A stretch of 64,000 bases of DNA from Spongilla lacustris. Lineage: Eukaryota > Porifera > Demospongiae > Spongillida > Spongillidae. The position numbers and the translations under genes were made by a program. The notes beneath the pieces are model-generated. The model was not told the origin of the DNA. It worked only from the letters and a program-made list of their open reading frames with translations, and did not search any database. This document shows positions 24,486 through 33,643 of this stretch, one piece after another; the first letter of the stretch is position 1; each line of letters starts with the position of its first letter. The stretch lies in contig OX442435.1 in NCBI GenBank assembly GCA_949361645.1, positions 2,071,999-2,135,998 on the forward strand. Reading direction: 5' to 3'.

Positions 24486-24919
24486 ATCCTCCCTGGCTAC
24501 GGGCTGTTACTGTCTCTCTTTTCAGGTGCCAGAACAATCAGTGGCCTGTAGGCTGTAACTGACTTTTGATTTGTATTATTTTCCAGTGAGGGTACATTGT
24601 CCTTTTTACTAACTTTTGTCAAGAGTCAGTACATAATCTTTCATGGTTACAGTTCCTCTGCTATATTTGTGATGTGTAGGCTGTTAGGCTCACTCCTTAT
24701 ATTGGATATCCTCCTTCCTGTCACAATCTCACTAGTTCAAACAGTTCTTCCATTAGTTCTTTTTTATGTGACTGCTATGACAGGCTAATAATATGATTAC
24801 TTGTAATAGTGGACGTTGGCAGTGGATTAGAAACTGGTGTGGTCTAATACATATATACATTGTAACTAAAATGACCATACCTCTACAGTGTATATGATAC
24901 ACGATGCTGCATTTTACAG
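24149..24919 (+). other. Intron 1 of orphan unit 2, conserved between units
   Basis: The sequence (TGTCATTGCACGTGCAGCAC, CTGTTACTGTCTCTC, GTGATGTGTAGGCTGTTAGG) recurs upstream of exon 2 at about 29740-30480 and 41880-42581. It includes a poly-C run of about 44 bases at 24441-24484, which is 16 bases in unit B and nearly absent in unit C. No exon is seen. Confidence 0.6.
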
Positions 24920-25339
24920 AAGCTGTGACAGTTGATGACATCATTACTGATGACATGATGGAGCAGAAGGAGCTTGTACCAGTGGAGCAGGGAAAGGATG
25001 AAGGTGATGATCAGCTGATACATTGGGAGCTGCCAAACGAACCTCACCATGGTACATAATGACCATGCAATATATTCAAGGATACATTGTATCTGTTTCT
25101 CTCCCTAGCCACCAACCCTGAGGTGACCTTAGAACACACTCGATCTCAAGTCAACACCAGGTATAGGGCATCTGAATTATAAGTAGTTGGAGGAAGCAGT
25201 GGTGTGGATGTACATGTGGGGCTCATGAATAAAGTCTTAACAACTAACAACTTTTACTATTGATAGGAAAGTGAGGCGTTCTATGAACGATGAGTTCACT
25301 TTTATAAATGAATCTGGGGACTGTAAAACAGTAGAGTAA

Positions 25340-25794
25340 ATTATTATGTCATGTCCTCCCACAGCTGCACATGAGGTTCATAATTAGATGTCCCATACAT
25401 GTGCCCCTAATAGAATCCATTTCAGCATGATGCGGCACCACCTCATTGGCGCTTTTTCCACAGCATAGAAAAGTACAGTGAATTAATTAGTTAGGCGATG
25501 TAAAATGTGTCAGTGTGTGTGAGGGAGGGGGGGGGGACCAAAAGATACTTCCACCCCCCCATCCCCGTTCTCCCGGTTTCAATGCCTATGGTATCTCCAA
25601 AACCTCTTTTGCATCTTGGGTGCCTTCAAATGCCTCATAGTTTTTGGTGCTTTTTTGATTCTGGGGCTCTGCTTAGCCGCTATCTGTGCGGGAGAGTCCC
25701 ACCAATTGTACCCGCCCACTATCTGAAGTCGTAGATCCGCCCCTGCCTGTATAGTGCCTCTCCCCCCATTTATGATCACCTAACAAATATCTGC
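25340..25794. other. Non-coding spacer, hAT-end remnant
   Basis: It contains a G-rich/C-rich block (25530-25570) and the motif GTAGATCCGCCCCTG at about 25730, which resembles the end of a hAT-like non-autonomous element. No exon is recognised. Confidence 0.4.
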
Positions 25795-26110
25795 GGGTTC
25801 ACACCCACCAAAAATTTCGGTAGGAGTATCAACTAATTTCCAATTCGGTTTGTAGGAAGACCTATTGATTTGTTCTGTTCGTTTATCTTTGTACCATCCG
25901 TTACGGAGATACAGTTGAACAAATTACGTCAACATTTTCTCGCTTGATTCGCGCCATAGTTATAATCCCCACCTCCCCATACATCGAATAGGACGCAATT
26001 TGCCCAAATCATTGGTGCGAATCAAGCACGAAAATGTGCACGTAGTTTGTACAACTGTATCTCCGTAACTATAAGACCCCAAAATGTATTTTACCAAAGT
26101 GCAATAGTGT
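25795..26110. repeat. Interspersed repeat family R1, copy 2, foldback form
   Basis: On the left, GTTACGGAGATACAGTTG is the inverse of CAACTGTATCTCCGTAAC on the right (about 26043-26060), around a centre of about 120 bp. The left portion is the inverse of the R1 body seen at 9600-9720 and 31260-31400. Confidence 0.6.
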
Positions 26111-26243
26111 AGCATGAAAAAGTTATAGGACTTTTTAGAATGGCGTTACATTTGCTGTTTATCATATTTACAATCATGCACTTGTTCCATTCCTTTTTAC
26201 AAACCTTGGCCCTTCAGACCTCGGAGAAAATGATCTGTATATA

Positions 26244-26769
26244 CAAGGTGTTTCTCAATCAATAATAATTGTACCACAAGCAGTTAAAACTGAAAACTGT
26301 TGTGAAGTGCTTTTATAATGCAGACCTGGCTTGAATGTTGATGCAAACAAATCAAATATTAGAATAATTAATTAAAGAAATTAAAAAAGTCTTATAACAC
26401 CAAATTAAAAACATAAACATACTATTTTAGAGGCATACAACAATTCCTTGAATTGTAATCATGTCAACCTGGCTGAATGTATTCATAAATTCAAACCACT
26501 AAATCTCGGCCCCTAATTCAAGTACATTGTGAAAATCAAAAGTTCAAAATTTCAATCTTGATGAGCTTCTACACAGAAGTAGTTGATTAAAAACCTTTAA
26601 ATAACCATCCACCCTACATTTATTAAAATTCATAATTGAGGTCTTGATACTTTAGATTATTTTTCACCAGCAATTGTCTTATTTAAACATTTAACAACAA
26701 TTCATTTAACAACAATTAACTGCCTGTGGTTAATATATAAATAATTTTCGTTGATTGAGAAACACCGTG
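26244..26769. mobile_element. Mariner-like MITE
   Basis: The ends CAAGGTGTTTCTCAATCAA and TTGATTGAGAAACACCGTG are inverted repeats next to TA. The interior is AT-rich (ACCACAAGCAGTTAAAACTG, TTAACAACAATT) and non-coding. A sister copy occurs at 31736-32234. Confidence 0.7.
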
Positions 26770-27030
26770 TTATTTTTTTTATCATAGGGGCTATAAACCA
26801 TACAGTATACAATGCAGGGGCAGTTTATTGGGGTGAGCTTGAAAGGGGGAGGGTCTAGGGAGAGGGTGTTCCCCTCCCAAAAGGGGTCTGGGGTGTAGCC
26901 CCAGCCACTTTTTAAATGTAGTGCTTTTTCCAAGAAATAAAACGATCCCACCGCTTTTAATACATTGTAGGACTTCTCATACAATTTTTATTTATTTTTG
27001 CACCACTTTATAATAACACACAATTATTTT

Positions 27031-27499
27031 TTATAAAGATATTATATTTATCTTCTGACTCATCAAACAAAATAGAATTGCAACAGTTTCCGTTTTTAAC
27101 GATAAACACTCGACATAGTGAACAGACATAGTTAGACCTGTCAACCTTTCTTCAGTCATTACTGAACATAAGTGAGTCTCAGAACTGAAAAAGACCTTTC
27201 TGCTTGACAAGTTCCAATCGGTGTCGTACATCCAATTAAAATTAGTTGACCAATGTTTGGAAAAATGTTTCATCAGCATATGGCAATATATCCATGAAAT
27301 TCTCTGGTTTGTCTTCACGTCTGCCTTCATTCCAAAAGAGTTTCCAGTGAACCAGCTCTTGTTTTAAACAAGCAGCACTTGGCAAATCAACTTCCCAAAA
27401 TAGCAGCTGCTTGGCCAGATCGTCTAAATCCTTGGTGCATGAATTGCAGATAATTGAAGGCACAGCTCGATTTTCAATAGAAAAGTGTTCAAACTTCAA
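27031..27499 (-). pseudogene. hAT transposase C-terminal fragment
   Basis: Reading the minus strand from 27499, the frame gives LPSAACLKQELVHWKLFWN. It then shifts by one base to FPNIGQLILIGCTTPIGTC QAERSFSVLRL, reaches a stop and shifts again to MTEERLTGLTMSVHYVE. The order CxxPIxTxxAERSFSxLRx, then MxxERLxGLxxxxxH, is the dimerisation region of hAT transposases (hAT_C). Two frameshifts make it non-functional. It is not contiguous with the central-domain relic at 14108-14430 and may come from a different copy. Confidence 0.8.
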
Positions 27500-28157
27500 A
27501 AAATTCGCCTTTGCCCTATAATGTGACTACTGAAGGCACACTTCTTATTGTTTTCATGAAGTGCTCAAGCGGCAACCCATTTTTCTCGAAATGCCCCAAG
27601 CAGATAGTTTTAATACCTACTCCTATTCAAAGAGCAATCAATTTGTACATCAACTTAGTGTTCAGTGCATGCTGGGGCTTATTTTCTGGTAAATGAACGA
27701 CATGGTTAGACGGGACCATGTAAGTAATGAATAATGCACATAGCCACACCCGTATGACTCAGTGGTAACTCCCCCCCCCCCCCCCCCCCCCCCGCCGCAA
27801 AACCTGTTATTAAAAATTCATGACTTCTTACGGTACGCACGACGATATATAGTTACCCGACACTTTGGTAAAATACATTTTGGGGTCTTATAGTTTTAAT
27901 AATTGTAACTTTTATTCCAAGATGACGCAGGTATTATGCAATGACTACTTTGTTTATGAATAATAATGCGCGGTAGAAATTAATTTCTTGTCTTGATTTT
28001 AGTTTACGAATGGTTCATGTTATAATCTTATAAAGCACAGATTCACAATCAGTCCAATTTATCGTAAATTATACACGTGTTTGAAATTCAATTTGAAAAT
28101 AAAAGCAAGATGACCGCCTATGTATGGGCCATTTCTCCATAAGTGTTAACAACTCAC
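27500..28157. other. Intergenic remnant sequence
   Basis: It includes a C run (27770-27793) and, at about 27860-27890, the inverse of the R1 words ending AAAATGTATTTTACCAAAGT. Open frames are short and show no domain. Confidence 0.4.
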
Positions 28158-28530
28158 CAGTTGGGCAATGGTGTAGGTCTGCAAACACCAGTGCCATCAT
28201 CAAACTCCCATTGCAATCCTTCTGAGGCTGTGGGGAGCTGTACGGACATCTATGGAGTCCTCACATTTTACAATCATAATCACTTTTGATCAAATGAATC
28301 CTGCATAGTTTTAACCTTTCATCCCACACCAGGTAATCTGCATTTTGGGTCTTGCATGCATGTGACAGTACCTTTTTCATGTAGCTGGCAAGTATATACG
28401 TCTGTATAATGGACATTAAATCAATAGGTACAGGGACTCCTGAAGTTGAAGCAAAAGCAAGCATAATTAAGCTACCCACATGCTTATACAAGTCACACAC
28501 ACGCACTTCTTGCTCTGTCCCAGAAGTGAA
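28158..28530 (-). pseudogene. COPS8 3'-half remnant (unit 2)
   Basis: On the minus strand, 28158-28227 is COPS8 exon 5 preceded by the acceptor CCCCACAG and followed by GTGAGT, reading EGLQWEFDDGTGVCRPTPLP. It carries four extra bases near its 3' end, which breaks the phase to exon 6. Exon 6 is absent. The rest matches COPS8 intron 4 and ends in a scrap of exon 4 cut by the MITE at 28538. Confidence 0.7.
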
Positions 28531-28537
28531 CTATATG

Positions 28538-28700
28538 CAGGGTGTTCCTCAATCAAGGAAAATCGTTTATAAATTGCCCACAGACCAATAACTGTTGCTA
28601 AATGCTCCAATAATGCAGGCTTATTTAAAATATAAGTTTAAAAGGAAAATAGTTTGTACATTAATCGCAAGCAGATAATAACTGTATCGATCGTTGTAGC
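28538..28700 (+). mobile_element. Truncated mariner-like MITE
   Basis: It begins CAGGGTGTTCCTCAATCAAG, matches the element starting at 22323 and lacks a right end. It interrupts the COPS8 remnant at the same base as the 22323 copy, so the insertion came before duplication of the unit. Confidence 0.6.
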
Positions 28701-28735
28701 GTAAGAAGTCGTGAAGTTTTAATGGCAGGTTTTAT

Positions 28736-28857
28736 TTTAAAGCTCTCCCGATTCCGGTCGCCACGCAGGGGCAGATTTAGGGGAGGGGAAACTCCCGCCC
28801 CCCCTCCCCCCTTAAATCTGCTCCTGCGTGGCAACCGAAATCGGAGTTTTAAAAACG
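28736..28857. repeat. Small foldback element
   Basis: TTTTAAAGCTCTCCCGATTC is mirrored by GAAATCGGAGTTTTAAAA. The centre has CAGGGGCAGATTTAGG mirrored by TTAAATCTGCTCCTG around poly-G/poly-C. It can form a long hairpin. Confidence 0.65.
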
Positions 28858-29567
28858 ATGCTTTTAACCTATAATTGCTTAAAAAAACGTAAGGTATACC
28901 TTACGAAAACGTAAGGTATACCTTACGTTGGGCTTTTAATGTTCTGATGAACAATATTCATTTCCAAACGAATTTATTACCTTTTTCATGTATGTTCCAA
29001 ACCAGTGTAAGTACGAATGTCACTCAATAGCTCAACTGTGCAAAACTGCCACCACTATATGAAAAACAATAAATTATGCATATCGTGATGAAGCGGCGAT
29101 GGTATATCGTGATGAAGCGGCAATGGCATTGCTTGACAGTAGGTTAGAGGTACGAATTGCATTCCTGTTGAAAACGAGGTTTGAAATTCAGAGTAATAAT
29201 ATTCTGTTGAACACCAAAACTTATATTTCTTTGGTTGTGGAGCTGCAGTGCCTTCAAAAACAGTGTTTTTCTATGCCGCGCCTTACGCGAACGATACCCT
29301 TTGTTACTCAGCGGCATGTATCGCCAGAACGGCACTAGTGGCTGATGCGGCAACTCGTGGCGGTTAGAGCCTGGTCCATTGAAAGCTGTAATGTACCAAT
29401 ACTTCGATCGCAAATCGCCAAATTTTACGCTGCATTTTTTATTTGAAAATCGTAAGGTATACCTAACGAATGTAAGGTACACCTTACGTCCGGCTACTAT
29501 GTACCGTATATATATATATCGCGCGTCGGATAATAAATCAATATTCGTCGCACAGCGATATCGTTCA
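28858..29567. repeat. Element bounded by paired 20-bp palindromes, plus 5' flank of TRIM-B
   Basis: Two head-to-tail palindromes ACGTAAGGTATACCTTACG lie at 28887-28906 and 28909-28928. Two weaker copies lie at 29451-29469 and 29471-29489. They bracket about 520 bp with overlapping open frames that I could not assign. The last 80 bp lead into TRIM-B exon 1. Confidence 0.5.
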
Positions 29568-30714
29568 ATGGAAAGAGGGCTAGGAAAAAGGAAAAAGTTT
29601 ACGGCAGCGCATCCAAGAAAGAAAATTTTGAGAGTTGACAAAACAGAAAAACAAAAACTGGGTGAGTTTTGTGCTTTCTTTCCTTCCTAAAAATCGGAGT
29701 CCCAGTAGTGGTGTTAGAAATAGGCAGGCCTGTGACAATATATAGGATCAGAGATACGCACGCAGATATAGGACATCAGTAGCATAGCCCCATGCACCAT
29801 GGTGTACTTGCAGTTACATGGGTGGACACGTGTGGCTTGCATAGGCGCCGGGCTGAGGTGTCATTGCACGTGCAGCACACACATGACCAGCAAAGTGACT
29901 GGACAGTTACATATAGTAGGTGTTGAATGGTATAGAATTTTAAAATTGTATACATCTAGAAGTACACAATAAGATCTGCCCAATTGTAGCTGAACTTCAC
30001 TGAACCCCCCCCCCCCCCCCCCTCCCTCCTCCGATCCTCCCTGTCTACAGGCTGTTTCTGGCTCTCTTTTCAGGTGCCAGGACAGTCAGTGGCCTGTAGG
30101 CTGTAGCTGACTTTTAATTTGTATTTTTATTCGGTGAGAGTACATTGCTCCTTTATACTAACTTTCATCAAGAGTCAGTACATAATCTTTCATGTTTACA
30201 GTTCCTCTGCAGAATGGCACTATATTTGTGATATGTAGGTTGTTAGGCTCACTCCTGATATTGGATATCCTCCTACCTGTCACAATCTCACAAGTTCAAA
30301 CAGTTCTTCCATAAGTCCTTTTTTATGTGACTACTATGACAGGCTCAGAATATAATTACATATAATAAGCTGGTTATTCGTAATAATGGATGTTGGCAGT
30401 GGATCAGAAACTGGTGTGGCATAATACATATATGAACATACCTCAATAGTGTATATGATACACGATGCTGCATTTTACAGAAGCTGTGACAGTTGATGAC
30501 ATCATTACTGATGACATGATGAAGCAGAAGGAGCTTGTACCAATGGAGCAGGGAAAGGATGAAGGTGATGATCAACTGAAGCATTGGGAGCTGCCAAAAG
30601 AGCCACACCATGGTACATAACCACCAAGCAGTATATTGAATGATATCTGTTTCTCTCCCTAGCCACCAACCCTGGGGCAACCTTAGAACACACTCGATCT
30701 CAAGTCAACACCAG
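29568..30714 (+). CDS. TRIM-B upstream coding exons 1-3
   Basis: Exon 1 is 29568-29661, encoding 31 residues and beginning MERGLGKRKKFTAAHPRKK; its donor is CTGG|GTGAGT. Exon 2 is 30481-30612, reading AVTVDDIITDDMMKQKEL and then EQGKDEGDDQLKHWEL. Exon 3 is 30663-30714 (TNPGATLEHTRSQVNT), with donor CCAG|GTATAG. The phases 1, 1 and 2 join the TRIM exon at 33637 (T|GAG|GTC|ATG) to give a 95-residue extension. The two basic clusters in exon 1 resemble a bipartite nuclear localisation signal. An alternative exon 4 follows at 30794-30899. Confidence 0.68.
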
Positions 30715-30793
30715 GTATAGTTAGAGGAATGTGGATGTACATGTGGGGCTCATGAATAAAATCTTAACAACTAACCACTTTTACTATTGATAG

Positions 30794-30899
30794 GAAAGTG
30801 AGAGGTTCCAAGAAGGATAAGGTCACTTTTATAAATGACTATAAAACAGTTCAGGGTGGGGGCCAAACAAGTTCAGTCCACCATGAAGCCAAAATTTAG
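30794..30899 (+). CDS. Alternative terminal exon 4 (unit B)
   Basis: Acceptor TATTGATAG precedes GAAAGTGAGAGG. In the phase delivered by exon 3 it reads RKVRGSKKDKVTFINDYKTV and stops at TAG (30897-30899). Equivalent exons follow exon 3 in unit 2 (25267-25339) and unit C (42898-42973), each with a good acceptor and an in-frame stop at a different distance. Use of this exon would make a short RING-less protein of about 127 aa. Its 3' part (CAGTCCACCATGAAGCCA) is identical to a piece of the TRIM coding exon. Confidence 0.4.
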
Positions 30900-30999
30900 A
30901 AACGATTATTATGTCACACCCTCCCACGGCGATTACCTAAAATGTGTTTGTGTGTGTGATGGGGGGGGGGGGGACCAAAAGATACTTCTACCCCCCCCC

Positions 31000-31560
31000 C
31001 CCCCCCTCGTCCTTCTAGTTTTAACGCCTTTATCATATCTCCAAAACCTTTGTATGTTTGTTAATTTTGATGCCATTTGTTACAGAGATACAGTGCAATA
31101 AAGTACGTCCACTTTTTCCCGCTCGATTCACACCAATGATTTTGGCAAATCGCAATATTGCGATTTGCCAAAATCATTGGTGTGAATCCTTTTTTGCGCT
31201 AATGATATAACAACCACGGTTGTTATATCATTGGCGCAAAAAAGTACTCATAGTCTGTTCAACTGTATCTCCGTAACAAATGGCATAAAATTAACGAACA
31301 ATACAAATCGATAGGTATAGGACCTCTGTATCTACAAACTGAATTTGAAGCGATTTAATTACTCCTACCTAATGTTATGGCGGGTTTGAACCATATTGGG
31401 TATCGAATGTTGCTATACTGGCATGGAGCAAGTGCAAGACTCCAAAATGTTATTTGTCATAGAGAAATGGTGTAGTATGAACTGTTAAAGATAGGAAGTC
31501 GATAGCATTTAGCGTTCGGAAGATATAGTGATTCAAACAAGAAGTATTTTATAACATTAT
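31000..31560 (+). repeat. Interspersed repeat family R1, copy 3
   Basis: The body at 31244-31540 matches 9590-9880 word for word over long stretches (TCTCCGTAACAAATGGCAT, ATAGGTATAGGACCTC). An inverted terminal piece (GTTACAGAGATACAGTG, about 31080) faces it across two perfect or near-perfect palindromes. Confidence 0.6.
31125..31188. repeat. Perfect 64-bp palindrome
   Basis: The 32-base arms GATTCACACCAATGATTTTG... meet at GCAAT|ATTGC with no spacer and no mismatch. Directly after it, 31190-31243 is a second palindrome with 26-base arms, one mismatch and a 2-base centre. Confidence 0.9.
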
Positions 31561-31735
31561 AAGATTATAAAACATCAGACATTTTTGCTGAAACTGTCCT
31601 GTATATATAGGCTTTTTAGAATGGCGTTTCATGTACTGTTTATCATATCTACAATCATGCACTCATTCCATTTCTTTTACAAACCTTGGCCCTTCAAATC
31701 CAACGTTCTTGGAGAGGATGATCTGTATATATGTA

Positions 31736-32234
31736 CAGGGTGTTTCTCAATCAAGGAAAATTGTTTATGAATTAACCACAAGCAGTAAATCAATTGAAAA
31801 CTGTTGCTAAGTGCTCTAATAATGCAGGCTTAAATTTTGATGTAAACAAATTAAATGTTAATTTAATAATTGATTAGAAAGAAATTAAAATTTATAAAAC
31901 AAAATAATTTTCTTATGACTATTTTAGAGGCATACATTAGCTCCAACAATTCTTTGAATTGTAATCATGTCAACTTGGCCGAATGTATTAATAAATTCAA
32001 ACCACTAAATCTCAGCCCCTAAATCAAGTACATTGTGAAAATCAAAATATCAAAATTTTGAGAACTTCTAAACAGAAGTAGTTAATTAAATAAATAGGGT
32101 CTTTTATCAATATTAAAGATTACATTAATTTTATTTCACCAGCATGTCTTCTTTTGCTGTTAGAATATTTAACAACAAAATTAACTGTTTGTGGTTAATA
32201 TATAAACAATTTTCATTGCTTGAGAAACACCCTG
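31736..32234. mobile_element. Mariner-like MITE, best preserved copy
   Basis: It starts TA|CAGGGTGTTTCTCAATCAAG and ends TGCTTGAGAAACACCCTG. The interior is AT-rich and non-coding, related to 26244-26769. Confidence 0.75.
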
Positions 32235-32337
32235 TTCATTTTTTTATCATAGTGGCTATAAACCATATAGTAAAATACATACAGATATGCATGTAAGATT
32301 GTATGACAACATTCAGCCATTATAATGCAATTTATTA

Positions 32338-32765
32338 TTGCCTAGCAACCTTTGTGCTCTACATCAAAACTGGTGCTTCAAGCTTTCCAAAGTAATGTTC
32401 CATGCACTGCCACTAGCTGTCATCCCATGTTTTTTCGGGATCAGCATTGCACCAAATTTAAAAGGAACATTAATTTGTTGTCTCACTTTGGAGGTCATTT
32501 GGCTTTCCCCTTTGCTGACCCACCCACCACTCCACTACAGTGTATTGATTGTACCTTGTACACTGATTTTCATGTCATACATCAATGGCTGACGGCATCC
32601 TTCAGGCTTCTACCCTGACCAACCACGTCAATTCCATGACCCCATCATAGTGTGGCACATCTGGTTGCACCCAAGATGTGACCAGCATCACCCTTTTAGT
32701 CCCAGGTGGTCAGCGGGGAGATCTATCACTCACCATGACCACGTCATGGTGTGGCACATCTGGTT
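32338..32765 (+). repeat. Unit-associated repeated segment (upstream of TRIM-B)
   Basis: The 5' part (GTGCTCTACATCAAAACTGG to TTTGTTGTCTCACTTTGGAG) recurs at about 43150-43382. The 3' part (GACCCACCCACCACTCCACT, CTGACCAACCACGTCAATTC) recurs at about 47711-47925. Open frames of 84-88 aa are not kept between copies. It is probably intronic sequence duplicated with the TRIM units. Confidence 0.5.
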
Positions 32766-33019
32766 GCACCCTAGGCAAGCCAGCACTACCTTGTTCCCAG
32801 ATTTGGCCTGATGGGTACACCCTGCACCAGGTTGCCACCTGACTCCCATTTTGGGCAAAACTTTTATCCATCAAATTAGTATAGACGCATGACAGGGGTT
32901 GAGAGAACTCATAGTTAGCGATACATTTATGCATTAGCACAGTCTGAGCATTCTTACAGCATTTAGTGGTTTGTTTAGGGAGTTAGCGGAGAATGAGCGT
33001 TGGCATTGTGCATCTCTGA

Positions 33020-33270
33020 ACTATTAACTTAAAGCAAATAGGATATCGATGGATATTAGGATTAACAAATGGATATTAGGATTAACAAATGGAAGTAAAT
33101 TTAGATCTCTAGAATGCATCCTTGGATATTTGAGGCTGTGCATGATACAATTACACTATTAACTTAAAGCAAATAGGATATCGATGGATATTAGGATTAA
33201 CAAATGGAAGTAAATTTAGATCTCTAGAATGCATCCTTGGATATTTGAGGCTGTGCATGATACAAGGCTA
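33020..33270 (+). repeat. Direct tandem duplication of about 120 bp
   Basis: ACTATTAACTTAAAGCAAAT through GAGGCTGTGCATGATACAA occurs twice in a row with almost no difference. A diverged single copy sits before TRIM-D (about 38165-38310). Confidence 0.8.
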
Positions 33271-33643
33271 GGAGTAGCACCAAACTTTGTAGAAGGAGTT
33301 GCAGAATATGTATTAATTTCGCGTTTTCCAACAAAAATTTTAACAGATTTGACATTAATGATAGATCATCACCTATGCGTCATCATCAAGAGCCGATGGT
33401 TGAATGAACTCCAAAGCGAATGAAAAACGAAGCAAACACCATTGAGTGCGAGGACCATAGGTCGCAATAGAATGCCTACACGTTGGCTAAAACAGCCTAT
33501 ATGTAGTTTTTGTTCGATCGATCATTCATTTGATTTACATGAAACTGGTGTTAGCAATGACATTTGCAAATTTGATAGGCATAAAATAAAATCAGGTGTA
33601 TACAGGTAGTAACTAAAAACATGTCACCCCTTACAGTGAGGTC

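Larger units (their letters stand above)
22859..25339 (+). pseudogene. Orphan set of TRIM upstream exons 1-4 (unit 2)
   Basis: This unit keeps exon 1 in truncated form (22859-22877, donor TTGG|GTGAGT), exon 2 (24920-25051), exon 3 (25109-25160) and exon 4 (25267-25339), all with canonical splice sites and the phases used in the other units. Exon 1 has lost the basic head after ATGGAAAG, and only MEEQKL remains in frame. Exon 4 ends in TAA. No TRIM exon follows before the next exon 1 at 29568. The set is either a decaying duplicate or source of a small protein of about 90 aa made of exons 1-4. Intron 1 contains a foldback element and an assembly gap. Confidence 0.55.

Noticed and set aside
28261..28506. 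Minus-strand frame reading LAFASTSGVPVPIDLMSIIQ, also seen at 40079-40288
   Set aside because: It first looked like a conserved exon of an antisense gene, with an AG acceptor. Comparison with the intact COPS8 at 51517-51825 shows this is COPS8 intron 4 sequence, and the frame is broken in other copies.
29144..29641. 165-aa minus-strand frame
   Set aside because: It runs antisense through the palindrome-bracketed segment and TRIM-B exon 1, has no recognisable domain and is not repeated in the other units.
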